In this document: positions 8,532-17,665 of the stretch, piece by piece | Numbering within the stretch: position 1 is the first letter of the stretch | Layout: each line of letters begins with the position of its first letter | Assembly (NCBI RefSeq): GCF_015595025.1 | Contig: NZ_JADNRL010000026.1 | Coordinates: forward strand, 249,334-313,333 | Source: Halomonas sp. KAO | GTDB lineage: Bacteria > Pseudomonadota > Gammaproteobacteria > Pseudomonadales > Halomonadaceae | Direction of reading: 5' to 3' | Length of the DNA stretch: 64,000 nucleotides | Position numbers and translations under genes: made by a program | Notes under the pieces: generated by a model | Database searches by the model: none | Seen by the model: the letters and a program-made list of their open reading frames with translations, nothing else | What the model was told of the DNA's origin: nothing

Positions 8532-9353
8532 ATGACTACCGCCATCCGCGGACCGATCGACCCCGCCGCCCACCTGGCACGCCTGCGCGAGCGGGCGCCG
8601 CTGATTCACAACATCACCAATCTGGTGGCCATGAACCCCATGGCCAATGTGCTGCTGGCACTGGGCGCCTCGCCGGCCATGGTGCATGCCCGCGAGGAGG
8701 CCGCCGAGTTTGCGGCGCTGGCCGATGCGCTGACGATCAACATCGGCACCCTTTCGCCCCACTGGCTGGCCGCCATGGAGGAGGCCGCCGAGGCCGCACA
8801 GCTGGCGGGCAAGCCCTGGGTATTCGACCCGGTGGCAGTGGGTGCCACCGCTTATCGCCGCGAGGCAGGCCAGCGCCTGCTGGAACATCGACCGACGGTG
8901 ATTCGCGGCAACGCCTCGGAGATCCTCGCCCTGGAGCGTCAGGGCAGTGGCGGTCGCGGGGTCGACAGCAGCGACCCCATCGAGGCCGCCGAACAGGCCG
9001 CGATCACCCTGGCGCGGCGCACCGCGGCGGTGGTGGCGGTCACCGGTGAGGTCGACCTGGTCACCGATGGCCGGCACCTGGCCCGGGTGCCGGGTGGTCA
9101 TCCCCTGATGCCCCGGGTCACCACCCTGGGCTGCGCCCTCACCGGGGTGGTGGCCGCCTTCCTGGCAGGGGCCGAAGATCCCTTCGCCGCCAGCGTGGCG
9201 GCACTCGCCTGCTACGGCGAGGCGGGACGCCGCGCCGGTGAGGTGGCCAGCGGCCCCGGCAGCTTTGCGGTGGCCTTCCTCGATGCCCTCTACGCCCTCG
9301 ACCACGACCAGCTTGTCACCCTGCCCACCCTGGAGGTGTCCGATGCGCCTTGA
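8532..9353 (+). CDS. thiM: Hydroxyethylthiazole kinase
   Basis: Phosphorylates 4-methyl-5-(2-hydroxyethyl)thiazole with ATP, salvaging the thiazole half of thiamine. The product is about 273 residues, normal for ThiM. Family signatures are PLIHNITNLVAMNPMANVLL at the N-terminus, KPWVFDPVAVGATAYR in the middle, IRGNASEILAL, and the C-terminal anion-hole region TTLGCALTGVVAAFLAG with the catalytic Cys. Two ATG codons are adjacent; the second (8532) has the better distance from GGGAGG, so it is preferred over 8529. It lies directly behind a TPP riboswitch and overlaps thiE by 11 bases. No thiD is adjacent. Confidence 0.95.
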   Translation: MTTAIRGPIDPAAHLARLRERAPLIHNITNLVAMNPMANVLLALGASPAMVHAREEAAEFAALADALTINIGTLSPHWLAAMEEAAEAAQLAGKPWVFDPVAVGATAYRREAGQRLLEHRPTVIRGNASEILALERQGSGGRGVDSSDPIEAAEQAAITLARRTAAVVAVTGEVDLVTDGRHLARVPGGHPLMPRVTTLGCALTGVVAAFLAGAEDPFAASVAALACYGEAGRRAGEVASGPGSFAVAFLDALYALDHDQLVTLPTLEVSDAP

Positions 9354-9957
9354 TCTTTCCCTGTACCTCGTTACCGACCCGAGCCTGTGCGCCGGCCATG
9401 GCCTGGAGAAGACCGTCGTGGCCGCGGTGCGCGGTGGCGCCACGGTGATACAGCTGCGCGACAAGCACGCCGGTGACGGTGAGCTGATCGACCAGGCCCG
9501 GCGCCTGAAGGCAGCGCTTGCCGGCAGTGGCGTGCCGTTGATCATCAATGACCGCCTGACGGTGGCGGTGGAGAGCGGCGCCGACGGCCTGCATATCGGC
9601 CAGGACGACGGCGAGGTGGCCGCGGCCCGAGCGGCACTGGGGGAGCAGGCGATCCTGGGGCTCTCGGTGCAGACCCTGGACCAGATGGCCCGCCTCGACG
9701 TCGAGCGTCTCGACTACCTGGGGCTGGGTCCGGTCTTCGCCACCCCGAGCAAGCACGATCATGCCGCACCCCTGGGTTTCGAAGGGTTGGCCAGCCTCGT
9801 GGCGGCAAGTCCCCTGCCCAGCGTGGCGATCGGCGGACTCAAGGCGGAGCATGCCGCCGCGGTACGCCAGGCCGGCGCCCAGGGCCTGGCGGTGATCTCG
9901 GCGATCTGCGGCATGCCGGACCCGGAGGCCGCAGCGCGCGCCTTCTATCCCGACTAA
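9343..9957 (+). CDS. thiE: Thiamine phosphate synthase
   Basis: Joins hydroxymethylpyrimidine diphosphate with thiazole phosphate to make thiamine phosphate. The 204-residue TIM barrel shows LYLVTDPSLC, VIQLRDKHAGDGEL, PLIINDRLTVAVESGADGLH, IGQDD, LDYLGLGPVFATPSKHDH and VAIGGL, the phosphate- and pyrimidine-binding loops of ThiE. The start ATG at 9343 overlaps the end of thiM and follows GGAGGTG, so translation is coupled and the pair shares the upstream riboswitch. Together they form a salvage unit rather than a de novo pathway. Confidence 0.95.
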   Translation: MRLDLSLYLVTDPSLCAGHGLEKTVVAAVRGGATVIQLRDKHAGDGELIDQARRLKAALAGSGVPLIINDRLTVAVESGADGLHIGQDDGEVAAARAALGEQAILGLSVQTLDQMARLDVERLDYLGLGPVFATPSKHDHAAPLGFEGLASLVAASPLPSVAIGGLKAEHAAAVRQAGAQGLAVISAICGMPDPEAAARAFYPD

Positions 9958-9981
9958 ATCATGCCCCGACTGATGCCTGGG

Positions 9982-10857
9982 TCAGGCGGTCGGGCGCCGC
10001 GCGAGCGAGGTGCGCCGCTCGTGGTAGGCGATCGCCAGGCCGCTGGCGATGATCAGGCTGCCGCCGACGAAGACCCAGAGGTCCGGCACCTCGTCCCAGA
10101 ACCACCACCCCAGCAGCACCGCCCATAGCAGCGCGGTGTAGTCGAAGGGCGCCACCAGGGCGGCCGGTGCGTAGCGAAAGGCCAGGGTCAGGCCGGTCAT
10201 GGCGCCCACGCCGAGGAAGCCCGCCATCAGGAAGGCCGGCCAGTGCAGGGGCGCCGGCATCTGCCACACCCACGGCAGCGTCGTGGCAGACACCAGCAGC
10301 GGCACCAGGGTGCTGTAGAAGACCAGCGCCCAGAGGTGCTCGCGGCTACCGTAACGCCGCGCGGTGATCATCGTCAGCGCGTAGAAGACCGCCGCGCCGA
10401 CCACCACCAGGGCCCCCAGCTGGAAGCTCTCGCCACCCGGCCGCACCACCACCAGCACGCCCACAAAGCCCAGCGTGGTGGCCAGCAGTGTCGGCCGGTC
10501 GACCCGCTCACCCAGCAGCGGTACCGAGAGCAGGGTGACGAACAGCGGGGCGGCGAAGGCGATGGCGGTCGTCTCGGCCAGGGGCAGCAGGGTCAGCCCC
10601 CACATGAAGCAGATCATGGTGCCGGTGAAGATCAGGCCACGCAGCAGATGCACACCGGGACGCCGAGTGCTCAGGGTGCGCAGGCCACCGTTGAAGCGCG
10701 CGATCAGCGCAATCAGCGGCAGCGACACCAGGGTGCGAAAGAAGATGATCTGCAGCGGCGAGTGCACTTCGCCCAGCCACTTGGTGATGGCATCCCCCAG
10801 CGCCAGGCAGAGCACCCCCAGGCACATCAAGCCGATTCCCTTGAACGACTCAGACAT
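9982..10857 (-). CDS. EamA/DMT-family transporter
   Basis: A 291-residue inner-membrane protein with ten predicted helices in two EamA repeats (about 8-135 and 150-280). Family marks include GDAITKWLGEVHSPLQIIFF near the start, LAETTAIAFAAPLFVTLLSV and the mirrored APFDYTALLWAVLLGWWFW in the second repeat. DMT proteins usually export metabolites such as amino acids or act on nucleotide sugars; nothing here fixes the substrate. It is convergent with thiE and lies downstream of the terminator of the carboxypeptidase gene, so it should have its own promoter in the short gap 10858-10890. Confidence 0.88.
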   Translation of the reverse strand: MSESFKGIGLMCLGVLCLALGDAITKWLGEVHSPLQIIFFRTLVSLPLIALIARFNGGLRTLSTRRPGVHLLRGLIFTGTMICFMWGLTLLPLAETTAIAFAAPLFVTLLSVPLLGERVDRPTLLATTLGFVGVLVVVRPGGESFQLGALVVVGAAVFYALTMITARRYGSREHLWALVFYSTLVPLLVSATTLPWVWQMPAPLHWPAFLMAGFLGVGAMTGLTLAFRYAPAALVAPFDYTALLWAVLLGWWFWDEVPDLWVFVGGSLIIASGLAIAYHERRTSLARRPTA

Positions 10858-10888
10858 CGCGACTCCCCTTCCCGATCGTCCCGCATGA

Positions 10889-10928
10889 CAAAAGCACCAC
10901 CCCGTCGATCAGGGATCGACGGGGTGGT
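10889..10928 (-). terminator. Terminator of the D,D-carboxypeptidase gene
   Basis: A 15-bp perfect stem (10896-10910 with 10914-10928, three-base loop). On the minus strand it is followed by GCTTTTG. It lies about 40 bases downstream of the carboxypeptidase stop. Confidence 0.8.
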
Positions 10929-10969
10929 ATCGAGATAAGGCTAGAAGGTTCGCAGACGAACGGCAAGAA

Positions 10970-12388
10970 CTAGAGGGTGGCGTTGACCACCATGCAGTCG
11001 ATGCCATCCCGAACCAGGCTTCGACAGGCGCGATAGGCCTGGTTCTCGTCGAGATTGACCAGGCGGGCACGGAACAGGGATTGCGGCCCGGGTACCTCAT
11101 GGACATCCACGCGGGCATTGGCCAGGTCGCTGGCCAGCCGGTCGGCGGCACGGCCGGCCAGGTTGCGGGCGTTGTCGGGGCTGCTGAAGGCGCCGACCTG
11201 GATACCCCAGCCGCCTCTGGGCCCCAGCGGCTCGAGGCGCTGGGTGGTACGGCTGACCGGTGCATCGGCTCGGCCGATCAGTTCGCGAATCGGGTCGTTG
11301 GCGGAGCCCTGGGCGGTCTCGGGCAACGCCGAGGCCGCGCGGGGCAGCGGCTCGGGCGCCTCCAGACTGGCCACCTGGACCGCCGGCTCGGGTGGCAGAC
11401 GACGCGTTACCCGAGCGGCTGGCTCAGGCGTCTGGCGGCTTGCCACCTGCACGGCCGGCGGAGCCGACGGCAGCGTGCGGCTGGGCACCGGTGCCGCCCG
11501 AGGCAGATCCATGCGCTCACCCGAGAAGTCGGCCTGGGCGACCCAGTCACCGCGCCCGAACAGCGAGGCCCGCACGAAACCGCGGTTCAGCAGGTCCGCC
11601 ATATGGGCGTCGCGGGAGGCCGCGGTAAAGCCTCCCATGACCACCGACACCAGCCGACGTCCGTCGCGCACCGCCGAGGTCGCCACATTGAACCCCGAGG
11701 CGCGGATAAAGCCGGTCTTCAGGCCGTCGGCACCGGCATAGTTGTCGAGCAGGCGGTTGTGCCCGGTGATGGTCTTGCCCTTCCAGTCGAAGCTGGTGCG
11801 CGAGAAGTAGTGGTAGTACTGGGGGAAGTCCTGCATCAGACGCAGCGACAGGGTCGCCATGTCGCGGGCGGTGGTGGTCTGGCCGGCGTCGGGAAGACCG
11901 TTGGCATTGCGGAAGGTGGTGCGACTCATGCCCAGCTCGCGCGCCTTGTCGGTCATCATGCGGGCGAAGTTGGCCTCGCTACCGCCCAGCGCCTCGGCCA
12001 CCACCACGGCCACGTCATTGGCCGACTTGATGATCAGCGCCTCGATGGCGGTCTCCACCGGGATCGTCGAGCCCGCCTTGACATAGAGCTTGGAGGCGGG
12101 CTTTCCGGCCGCATAGGAAGAGACCGCCAGCGCATGATGCAGGCTCAAGCTACGATCCTCGAGCGCCTCGAAGAGCAGGTAGAGGGTCATCATCTTGGTC
12201 AAGGAGGCCGGGTAACGCGTCTCCTCGGCGTTGGCGGCATGCAGAATCTCGCCGCTTTCCACATCGACGACGATGGCCGCATAGCGAGGGTTGGCCTGCG
12301 CCACCCCGGCCAGCAGCACCGCCAGGCTCACCAGTAGCCCGAACGCCAATAGCCGTGAGCGGCCCATGGCCATGATCGCGGTCACCAT
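10970..12388 (-). CDS. D-alanyl-D-alanine carboxypeptidase with C-terminal SPOR domain
   Basis: Penicillin-binding protein of the S11 family that trims the terminal D-Ala from peptidoglycan stem peptides. The start at 12388 is chosen because GGGAGAAG precedes it and a signal peptide follows (residues about 8-33, ending AQA). A longer open frame to 12940 runs through the neighbouring gene and is rejected. The catalytic domain (about 33-275) has the three active-site boxes: PASLTKMM (nucleophile Ser), KSANDVAV, and GLKTGF. A long Pro/Ala/Glu-rich linker with repeated VQVAS blocks follows, then a SPOR domain (about 395-470, WGIQVGAFSSPDNARNLA) that binds denuded septal glycan. This suggests targeting to the division site. 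Confidence 0.92.
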   Translation of the reverse strand: MVTAIMAMGRSRLLAFGLLVSLAVLLAGVAQANPRYAAIVVDVESGEILHAANAEETRYPASLTKMMTLYLLFEALEDRSLSLHHALAVSSYAAGKPASKLYVKAGSTIPVETAIEALIIKSANDVAVVVAEALGGSEANFARMMTDKARELGMSRTTFRNANGLPDAGQTTTARDMATLSLRLMQDFPQYYHYFSRTSFDWKGKTITGHNRLLDNYAGADGLKTGFIRASGFNVATSAVRDGRRLVSVVMGGFTAASRDAHMADLLNRGFVRASLFGRGDWVAQADFSGERMDLPRAAPVPSRTLPSAPPAVQVASRQTPEPAARVTRRLPPEPAVQVASLEAPEPLPRAASALPETAQGSANDPIRELIGRADAPVSRTTQRLEPLGPRGGWGIQVGAFSSPDNARNLAGRAADRLASDLANARVDVHEVPGPQSLFRARLVNLDENQAYRACRSLVRDGIDCMVVNATL

Positions 12389-12504
12389 AGTCTTCTCCCT
12401 CGAATGTCCCGAAGCGCTTTTTTTGAGGTTTCTAAAGGCATTATGGCCAGCATGACACCAGTTTACAGTGTCAGTTGCCAAAAAAAGAGGCGTCCTCCAT
12501 CCCC

Positions 12505-13266
12505 TCACCCCATCAGCCGGGACGCCCCCAGCCAGACCAGTCGCAACGCCAGCAGCGTCAGGGCCCACTTGAACAGCGTATCGAAGCGGTGATCCGAAAG
12601 CCGACTGAGCAGGCGCAGCCCCAGCCAGGTGCCAAGAAACCCCGAGGCGATCATGGCCAGCATCAGTCCCAGCCAGTCGCGAAACACGAAGCCGGCCATG
12701 CCGAACACGAAGGCCTTGGTCAGGTGCTGTGCGCTCATGCAGGCCGAGAAGGTGGCCACCTTGGTCAGCCGGTCGGCCTGACCCTGCTTGATGAAGGCGG
12801 CCACCATGGGTCCACTGGCACCCACCAGGCTGGAAAGCAGTGTGGTCAGGGCGCCGGCCAGCAACACCCCGGCACGCCCGAGGGCACGCCTGGGCAAGCC
12901 CGGCCCCCAGCAGCTGTAGAGCACGAAGGCGGCGATACACAGCTCCAGCAACCCGGCAGGCAGGCGTATCAGTAGCCAGGCCGCCGCCAGGGCACCCAGT
13001 ACCACCCCGGGCAGGAAGGCCGCAATCACCTTGCGGTCGACATGACGCCAGGTCAGCGCTACCCGCCCGACATTGGAGCCCGTCTGCACCATGCCGTGCA
13101 CCGGGATCAGCGCCGCCGCCGGCATCACCTGGGCCAGGGCCATGATCAGCAGCAACCCGCCGCCAACCCCTACCGCCGCGGTAAAGGCGGAGGTAAACAC
13201 GGAAATCACGATCAGCAGCAGATTGATGCCGGCGGAGAGCGGCGACAGCAGGTCGAGCAGCAGCAT
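12505..13266 (-). CDS. TauE/SafE-family sulfite exporter-like permease
   Basis: A 253-residue inner-membrane protein with about eight helices in two repeats. The family pattern is visible in FTAAVGVGGGLLLIMALAQV with the following PVHGMVQTGSNVGRV motif, and in the mirrored LSSLVGASGPMVAAFIKQG. Members move sulfite, sulfoacetate or other organosulfonates, or are of unknown substrate; no sulfonate genes are adjacent here. It sits between the carboxypeptidase and the carnitine operon, transcribed away from the latter. Confidence 0.87.
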   Translation of the reverse strand: MLLLDLLSPLSAGINLLLIVISVFTSAFTAAVGVGGGLLLIMALAQVMPAAALIPVHGMVQTGSNVGRVALTWRHVDRKVIAAFLPGVVLGALAAAWLLIRLPAGLLELCIAAFVLYSCWGPGLPRRALGRAGVLLAGALTTLLSSLVGASGPMVAAFIKQGQADRLTKVATFSACMSAQHLTKAFVFGMAGFVFRDWLGLMLAMIASGFLGTWLGLRLLSRLSDHRFDTLFKWALTLLALRLVWLGASRLMG

Positions 13267-13465
13267 TGGGGCTCCCGGGGAGGATTTATTGCGGCGTCCA
13301 AGGGTAGCGAGAAAGCGCTCCGCAGGCCCTTATTTATTGACCATGTTCCGCGCCAGCCCCCACAACCGTCGTGTTTAATCAATCAAATGTCGCTTACCGC
13401 CAACAATGTGTATCGATGGCTGGCCACACTATGCGGGTCAAATCCTCCAACACAGGGAGCGGAGC

Positions 13466-14374
13466 ATGAACCGCAACGTTATTCTGACCTGCGCCGTCAC
13501 CGGTGCCGGCGACACCACCGGCAAGAACCCCAATGTGCCGGTCACCCCGCAACAGATCGCCGATAACTGCATCGAGGCCGCTCGCGCCGGCGCCAGCATT
13601 GCGCATATCCACGTGCGCGACCCGGAGACCGGCGGCATCAGCCACTCCTTGGACCACTTCCGTGAAGTAATGGAGCGCGTTCGCGAGGCGGACGTCGACA
13701 TCGTCATGAACATCACCGCCGGCGGCGGTGGCGACTGGATCCCCGATGTCGAGGACCCGACCCGCGGCGGCCCGGGCACCGATATCCAGACGCCCGCCCA
13801 GCGCCACGAGCCGGTGGGCGAACTGCTGCCCGAGCTGTGCACCCTGGACTGCGGCAGCCTCAACTTCGGCGACATGGTCTATATCAACACCGCCGACTGG
13901 CTGCGCGAGCACGCCCGCCTGGTGCAGGCCGCCGGCGTCAAGCCGGAGCTGGAGTGCTTCGACCTGGGCCACGTCTGGTTCGCCCGCCAGCTGCAGCAGG
14001 AGGGGCTGATCGACGGGGACCCGCTCTACCAGCTGTGCCTGGGCATCCCCTGGGGCGCCGAGGCCGACCCGGAAACCATGCTGGCCATGCGCAACAAGCT
14101 GCCCCAGAACGCCAACTGGGCGGCCTTCGGCATCGGCCGTCACCAGATGCCGATGGTGGCCCAGGCGATGATGCTGGGTGGCCACGCCAGGGTCGGCCTG
14201 GAGGACAACCTCTACCTCGAGAAGGGCGTGCTGGCCACCAACGGCGGCCTGGTCGAGAAGGCCGGCAACCTTATCGAGACCCTGGGCGGGCGTGTCATGA
14301 CCCCGGCCGAGACTCGCGCGCATCTCAAGCTGCGCGACCCGAGCACCGGCAAGGTCGTGGGAGGTGAAGCATGA
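13466..14374 (+). CDS. cdhC: 3-dehydrocarnitine cleavage enzyme (BKACE family)
   Basis: Beta-keto acid cleavage enzyme that reacts 3-dehydrocarnitine with acetyl-CoA, giving betainyl-CoA and acetoacetate. The 302-residue TIM barrel has family marks: [32 protein letters not shown] (Zn-binding His pair), [36 protein letters not shown] and [11 protein letters not shown]. The start at 13466 follows GGGAGCGGAGC; the longer frame to 13406 is not supported. It overlaps cdhA by four bases and opens the cdhC-cdhA-cdhB-transporter operon, the same gene set as the Pseudomonas aeruginosa carnitine locus. The context makes the substrate assignment stronger than sequence alone would. Confidence 0.9.
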   Translation: MNRNVILTCAVTGAGDTTGKNPNVPVTPQQIADNCIEAARAGASIAHIHVRDPETGGISHSLDHFREVMERVREADVDIVMNITAGGGGDWIPDVEDPTRGGPGTDIQTPAQRHEPVGELLPELCTLDCGSLNFGDMVYINTADWLREHARLVQAAGVKPELECFDLGHVWFARQLQQEGLIDGDPLYQLCLGIPWGAEADPETMLAMRNKLPQNANWAAFGIGRHQMPMVAQAMMLGGHARVGLEDNLYLEKGVLATNGGLVEKAGNLIETLGGRVMTPAETRAHLKLRDPSTGKVVGGEA

Positions 14375-15327
14375 GCCAGCAACTGAGTGTCATCGGCACC
14401 GGCGTCATCGGTAACGGCTGGATCGCCCGGGCCCTGGCCCAGGGCTGGGATGTCGTCGCCTTCGACCCGGCGCCCGAGGCCGAAGCCCGCACCCGCGCCT
14501 TCGTCGACAACGCCTGGAGCTCGCTCGAGAAGCTCGGCCTGGCCGAAGGGGCGAGCCCCGAGCGGCTACGCTTCGTCGCAGGCCTGGAAGAAGCCGTCGA
14601 GGGCGCCGACCTGATCCAGGAAAACGTCCCCGAGCGCCTCGAGCTGAAGCGCGAGATCCTCGCCGCCCTGGATGCCGCGGCGGCGACGGAGACCATCATT
14701 GGTTCGTCGACGTCCGGCTTCAAGCCCAGCGATCTTCAGCAGGATTGCGCCAAGGCTCCCGGCCGGGTGATCGTCGCTCATCCCTTCAACCCGGTCTACC
14801 TGCTGCCGCTGGTGGAGCTGGTCGGCGGCGAGGCTACCGAGACCGCACAGATCGAGGCCGCCCAGGCCCTCTACCAGGATCTGGCCATGCGCCCGCTGGT
14901 GGTGCGTCGCGAGATCGAGGGGCATATCGCCGACCGCCTGATGGAGGCGTTGTGGCGCGAGGCGCTGCATCTGGTCAACGATGGCGTGGCCACCACCGAG
15001 GAGATCGATGCCGCCGTGGTCTACGGCTGCGGCCTGCGCTGGTCACTGATGGGCACCTTCCTGACCTTCCATCTGGCCGGTGGCGAGCAGGGCATGCGGC
15101 ATATGCTCGAACAGTTCGGCCCGGCGCTGAAGTTGCCGTGGACCAAGCTGGAAGCTCCCGAGCTCACCGATGAGCTGATCGACAGGGTGGTCGATGGCTG
15201 CGAGCATCAGGCCGCCGGCCGGCCGGTCGCCGAGCTCGATCGCCGTCGCGATGACTTCCTGGTCGAGCTGCTCGACCTGGTGCAGAAGTACTGGCCCGAG
15301 GCCGAAGGCCTCGAGGGACGCATCTGA
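14371..15327 (+). CDS. cdhA: L-carnitine dehydrogenase
   Basis: NAD+-dependent oxidation of L-carnitine to 3-dehydrocarnitine, the first step of aerobic carnitine use. The 318-residue product belongs to the 3-hydroxyacyl-CoA dehydrogenase superfamily: Rossmann motif [19 protein letters not shown] at the N-terminus, [25 protein letters not shown], and the catalytic His in [18 protein letters not shown]. The length matches single-domain carnitine dehydrogenases; some relatives carry a fused thioesterase domain, which is here the separate next gene (cdhB, overlapping by one base). Translation is coupled to both neighbours. Confidence 0.94.
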   Translation: MSQQLSVIGTGVIGNGWIARALAQGWDVVAFDPAPEAEARTRAFVDNAWSSLEKLGLAEGASPERLRFVAGLEEAVEGADLIQENVPERLELKREILAALDAAAATETIIGSSTSGFKPSDLQQDCAKAPGRVIVAHPFNPVYLLPLVELVGGEATETAQIEAAQALYQDLAMRPLVVRREIEGHIADRLMEALWREALHLVNDGVATTEEIDAAVVYGCGLRWSLMGTFLTFHLAGGEQGMRHMLEQFGPALKLPWTKLEAPELTDELIDRVVDGCEHQAAGRPVAELDRRRDDFLVELLDLVQKYWPEAEGLEGRI

Positions 15328-15782
15328 TGGTGATCCTGGAGAGCCGTGTCGCATCGGAGTGGGTCGACTACAACGGCCACATGAACGACGCCGAGTATGC
15401 CCGGGTGTTCTCCCTGGCGCTGGAGGCGCTGATGGATCATATCGGCCTGGACGCCGCAGGACGCGAGCGCCACGGCTATACGATCTACACCCTGGAGACC
15501 CACCTCTGCTATCGCCGCGAGGCCCACGAGGGGCAGCCACTGAGCGCCGCCGTGACCCTGCTGGATCGTGACGCCAAGCGTCTGCATGCCTTCCTGGAGA
15601 TGCACGACGAGGAGGGCAACCTGCTGGCCACCAGCGAGCAGATGCTGATGGGCATGAACCAGGCGAGCGGCCGACCGTCGCCCTTTCCGCCGGAGGTCGT
15701 GGAGGCCATCGCCACCCTGCCCCAGGCAGAGGCTTCGGCCTGGCCGGCCCTTGCAGGCCGCACCATCGGCATTCGGCGCTAG
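15327..15782 (+). CDS. cdhB: Betainyl-CoA thioesterase (hot-dog fold)
   Basis: Hydrolyses betainyl-CoA to glycine betaine and CoA, releasing the product of the carnitine pathway into betaine catabolism. The 151-residue hot-dog protein has the 4-hydroxybenzoyl-CoA thioesterase pattern WVDYNGHMNDAEYARVF with the active-site Asp/His region, and a long central strand LETHLCYRREAHEGQPLSAA. The start ATG overlaps the cdhA stop (TGATG). In some bacteria this domain is fused to carnitine dehydrogenase, which supports the joint role. It is followed by the BCCT transporter of the same operon. Confidence 0.88.
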   Translation: MVILESRVASEWVDYNGHMNDAEYARVFSLALEALMDHIGLDAAGRERHGYTIYTLETHLCYRREAHEGQPLSAAVTLLDRDAKRLHAFLEMHDEEGNLLATSEQMLMGMNQASGRPSPFPPEVVEAIATLPQAEASAWPALAGRTIGIRR

Positions 15783-15867
15783 GACTCGATGCTGTTCGAC
15801 GACGGTGCCGCCCTCGGGCGGCACTCCGGGATCGCCGGCCCGTTGCCCGGTTAAAGAGGACAAGACC

Positions 15868-17556
15868 ATCGCTAATCACACACCCCCCATTCGTCCCTCA
15901 TCCCCACCCAAGGATGACTCCCCCTATGTCGAGCTCGACACCGACTACATGGTCACCGAGCTGGCCCAGGGTGGATTCTTCCAGGGCATGCACCGCGGCA
16001 TGACCCTTACCTCCGCGCTGCTGGTGCTGTTATTTGTGGCTTTCACCGGCTTCGGCTCGGAGACCGCAAGCACTCTGTTCGGCGCCACCCGCACCTGGAT
16101 CGAAAGCACCTTCAGCGGCTACTACCTGATCACGGTGATGCTGCTGTTGACGGTCTGTGCGTTCATCGTCCTCAGCCGTTACGGCAGCGTGCGTCTGGGC
16201 CCCGATGACAGTCGCCCGGAATTCAGCAACTTCGCCTGGTTCTCGATGCTTCTTTCCGCCGGTATCGGCATCGGCATCCTGTTCTTCGGCGTCGCCGAAC
16301 CGATCTTCTATCTCGACGATACCGGCGGCTTCGGCTACCCCAACAACCCCCACGCCGACATGGCCGGGGCCACCGCCATCGGCTATGAGCGGGCCATCGA
16401 CGCGCTGCGAGTCACCGTCTTCCACTGGGGACTGCACGGCTGGGCCATCTACGTGATCGTCGGCATGTCGCTGGCCTACTTCGCCTATCGCAAGGGGTTA
16501 CCCCTGGCGCTGCGCTCGGCACTCTACCCCTTTATCGGTGAGCGGATCTTCGGCCCACTGGGGCATCTGTTCGATATCCTCGGCGTGCTGGGCTGTGTCT
16601 TCGGCGTCGCGACCTCCCTGGGCCTGGGCGTCAGCCAGATGGCCGTGGGCCTGGAGCGCCTGGTGGGTATCGGCTCGGGCCTGCCGACGCAGCTGATCCT
16701 GATCGCCCTTATCTCGGTGATCTCGATCCTCTCCGCCGTTACCGGGGTACGCCGCGGCATCCGCATCATCTCGGAGATGAACATCTGGACCTCGCTGTTC
16801 GTGGTCGGTGTCTTCCTGATCGGTGGACCCACCCTGTGGCTGATCACCGCCTTCGGCGAGACCCTGCTCGACTATGCGATCAACTTCATTCCCATGGGAC
16901 TGTGGTTCGCGGACGAGCCGGCGACGGAGACGTGGCAGCAGGGCTGGACCATCTTCTACTGGGGCTGGTGGCTGGCCTGGGCGCCCTTCGTCGGGCTGTT
17001 CATCGCACGTATCTCCAAGGGCCGCACCCTGCGCGAGTTCGTGCTGGGTGTCCTGCTGGTCCCCACCCTGATCATCTTCGTCTGGCTGATCATCTTCGGC
17101 GGCAACGCCATGTATCAGGAGCTCAATGCCAGCGGTGGCCCCGGTAGCGCCGGCATCATCGAGCTGGTCAACGCCTGGCAGCTCCCCGCCGCGCTGTTTG
17201 CTACGGCCGATGGCATCGTGGGTACCGGCGTGTTCGGCTGGATACTGTCGGCGCTGATGGTCTTCCTGTTGATGAGCTGGTTCGTCACCTCCTCCGACTC
17301 CGGCACCCTGGTGTTGACCACCATCCTGTCGCTGGGTGACGACGAGCCGCCGGCACGCTTCCGGGTGTTCTGGGGTATCGTCATCGGCCTGGTGGCCGCG
17401 GTGCTGCTGGTGGCCGGCGGTCTGACGGCGCTGCAGACGGCGCTGATCGCCGCCGCCCTGCCGCTGAGTGCCGTCATTCTGGTGATGACCGTGGGGGTGC
17501 TGGTCTCGCTGCTGCGCGAGACGCGCCGAGCCAGGCAGGCCATCAAGCAGAGCTGA
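15868..17556 (+). CDS. BCCT-family transporter, probably for carnitine
   Basis: Sodium- or proton-coupled betaine/carnitine/choline transporter with twelve helices. Recognisable BCCT stretches include FSMLLSAGIGIGILFFGVAE, TVFHWGLHGWAIYVIVGMSL, the WWLAWAPFVGLFIARISKGR block (aromatic substrate box) and WFVTSSDSGTLVL. As last gene of the cdh operon it probably imports L-carnitine. The start is uncertain: the frame has no ATG, GTG or TTG between the cdhB stop and ATG 15949. AGAGGA at 15855-15860 points instead to an ATC at 15868, and the resulting N-terminal segment ending KDDSPYVELDTDY looks like real BCCT leader. I give 15868; 15949 is the conservative alternative. Confidence 0.9.
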   Translation: MANHTPPIRPSSPPKDDSPYVELDTDYMVTELAQGGFFQGMHRGMTLTSALLVLLFVAFTGFGSETASTLFGATRTWIESTFSGYYLITVMLLLTVCAFIVLSRYGSVRLGPDDSRPEFSNFAWFSMLLSAGIGIGILFFGVAEPIFYLDDTGGFGYPNNPHADMAGATAIGYERAIDALRVTVFHWGLHGWAIYVIVGMSLAYFAYRKGLPLALRSALYPFIGERIFGPLGHLFDILGVLGCVFGVATSLGLGVSQMAVGLERLVGIGSGLPTQLILIALISVISILSAVTGVRRGIRIISEMNIWTSLFVVGVFLIGGPTLWLITAFGETLLDYAINFIPMGLWFADEPATETWQQGWTIFYWGWWLAWAPFVGLFIARISKGRTLREFVLGVLLVPTLIIFVWLIIFGGNAMYQELNASGGPGSAGIIELVNAWQLPAALFATADGIVGTGVFGWILSALMVFLLMSWFVTSSDSGTLVLTTILSLGDDEPPARFRVFWGIVIGLVAAVLLVAGGLTALQTALIAAALPLSAVILVMTVGVLVSLLRETRRARQAIKQS

Positions 17557-17589
17557 CCCCTCGGGGCACAAGACACCCTGCTCCAATGA

Positions 17590-17629
17590 CAAGGCCCGCC
17601 CCGGAACGTTCGGGGCGGGCCTTGTCTTT
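17590..17629 (+). terminator. Terminator of the carnitine operon
   Basis: A 14-bp perfect GC-rich stem (17590-17603 with 17611-17624) followed by TCTTT, starting 34 bases after the BCCT stop. It also separates this operon from the convergent repeat-protein gene. Confidence 0.9.
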
Positions 17630-17665
17630 GACGGCCCGACGGCTTGCCGGGGCCTGTCTCTCGGC

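Noticed and set aside
12389..12940. Long N-terminal extension of the carboxypeptidase frame
   Set aside because: It runs antisense-free but in another phase through the TauE/SafE gene, has no signal or domain, and the real start with ribosome site and signal peptide lies at 12388.
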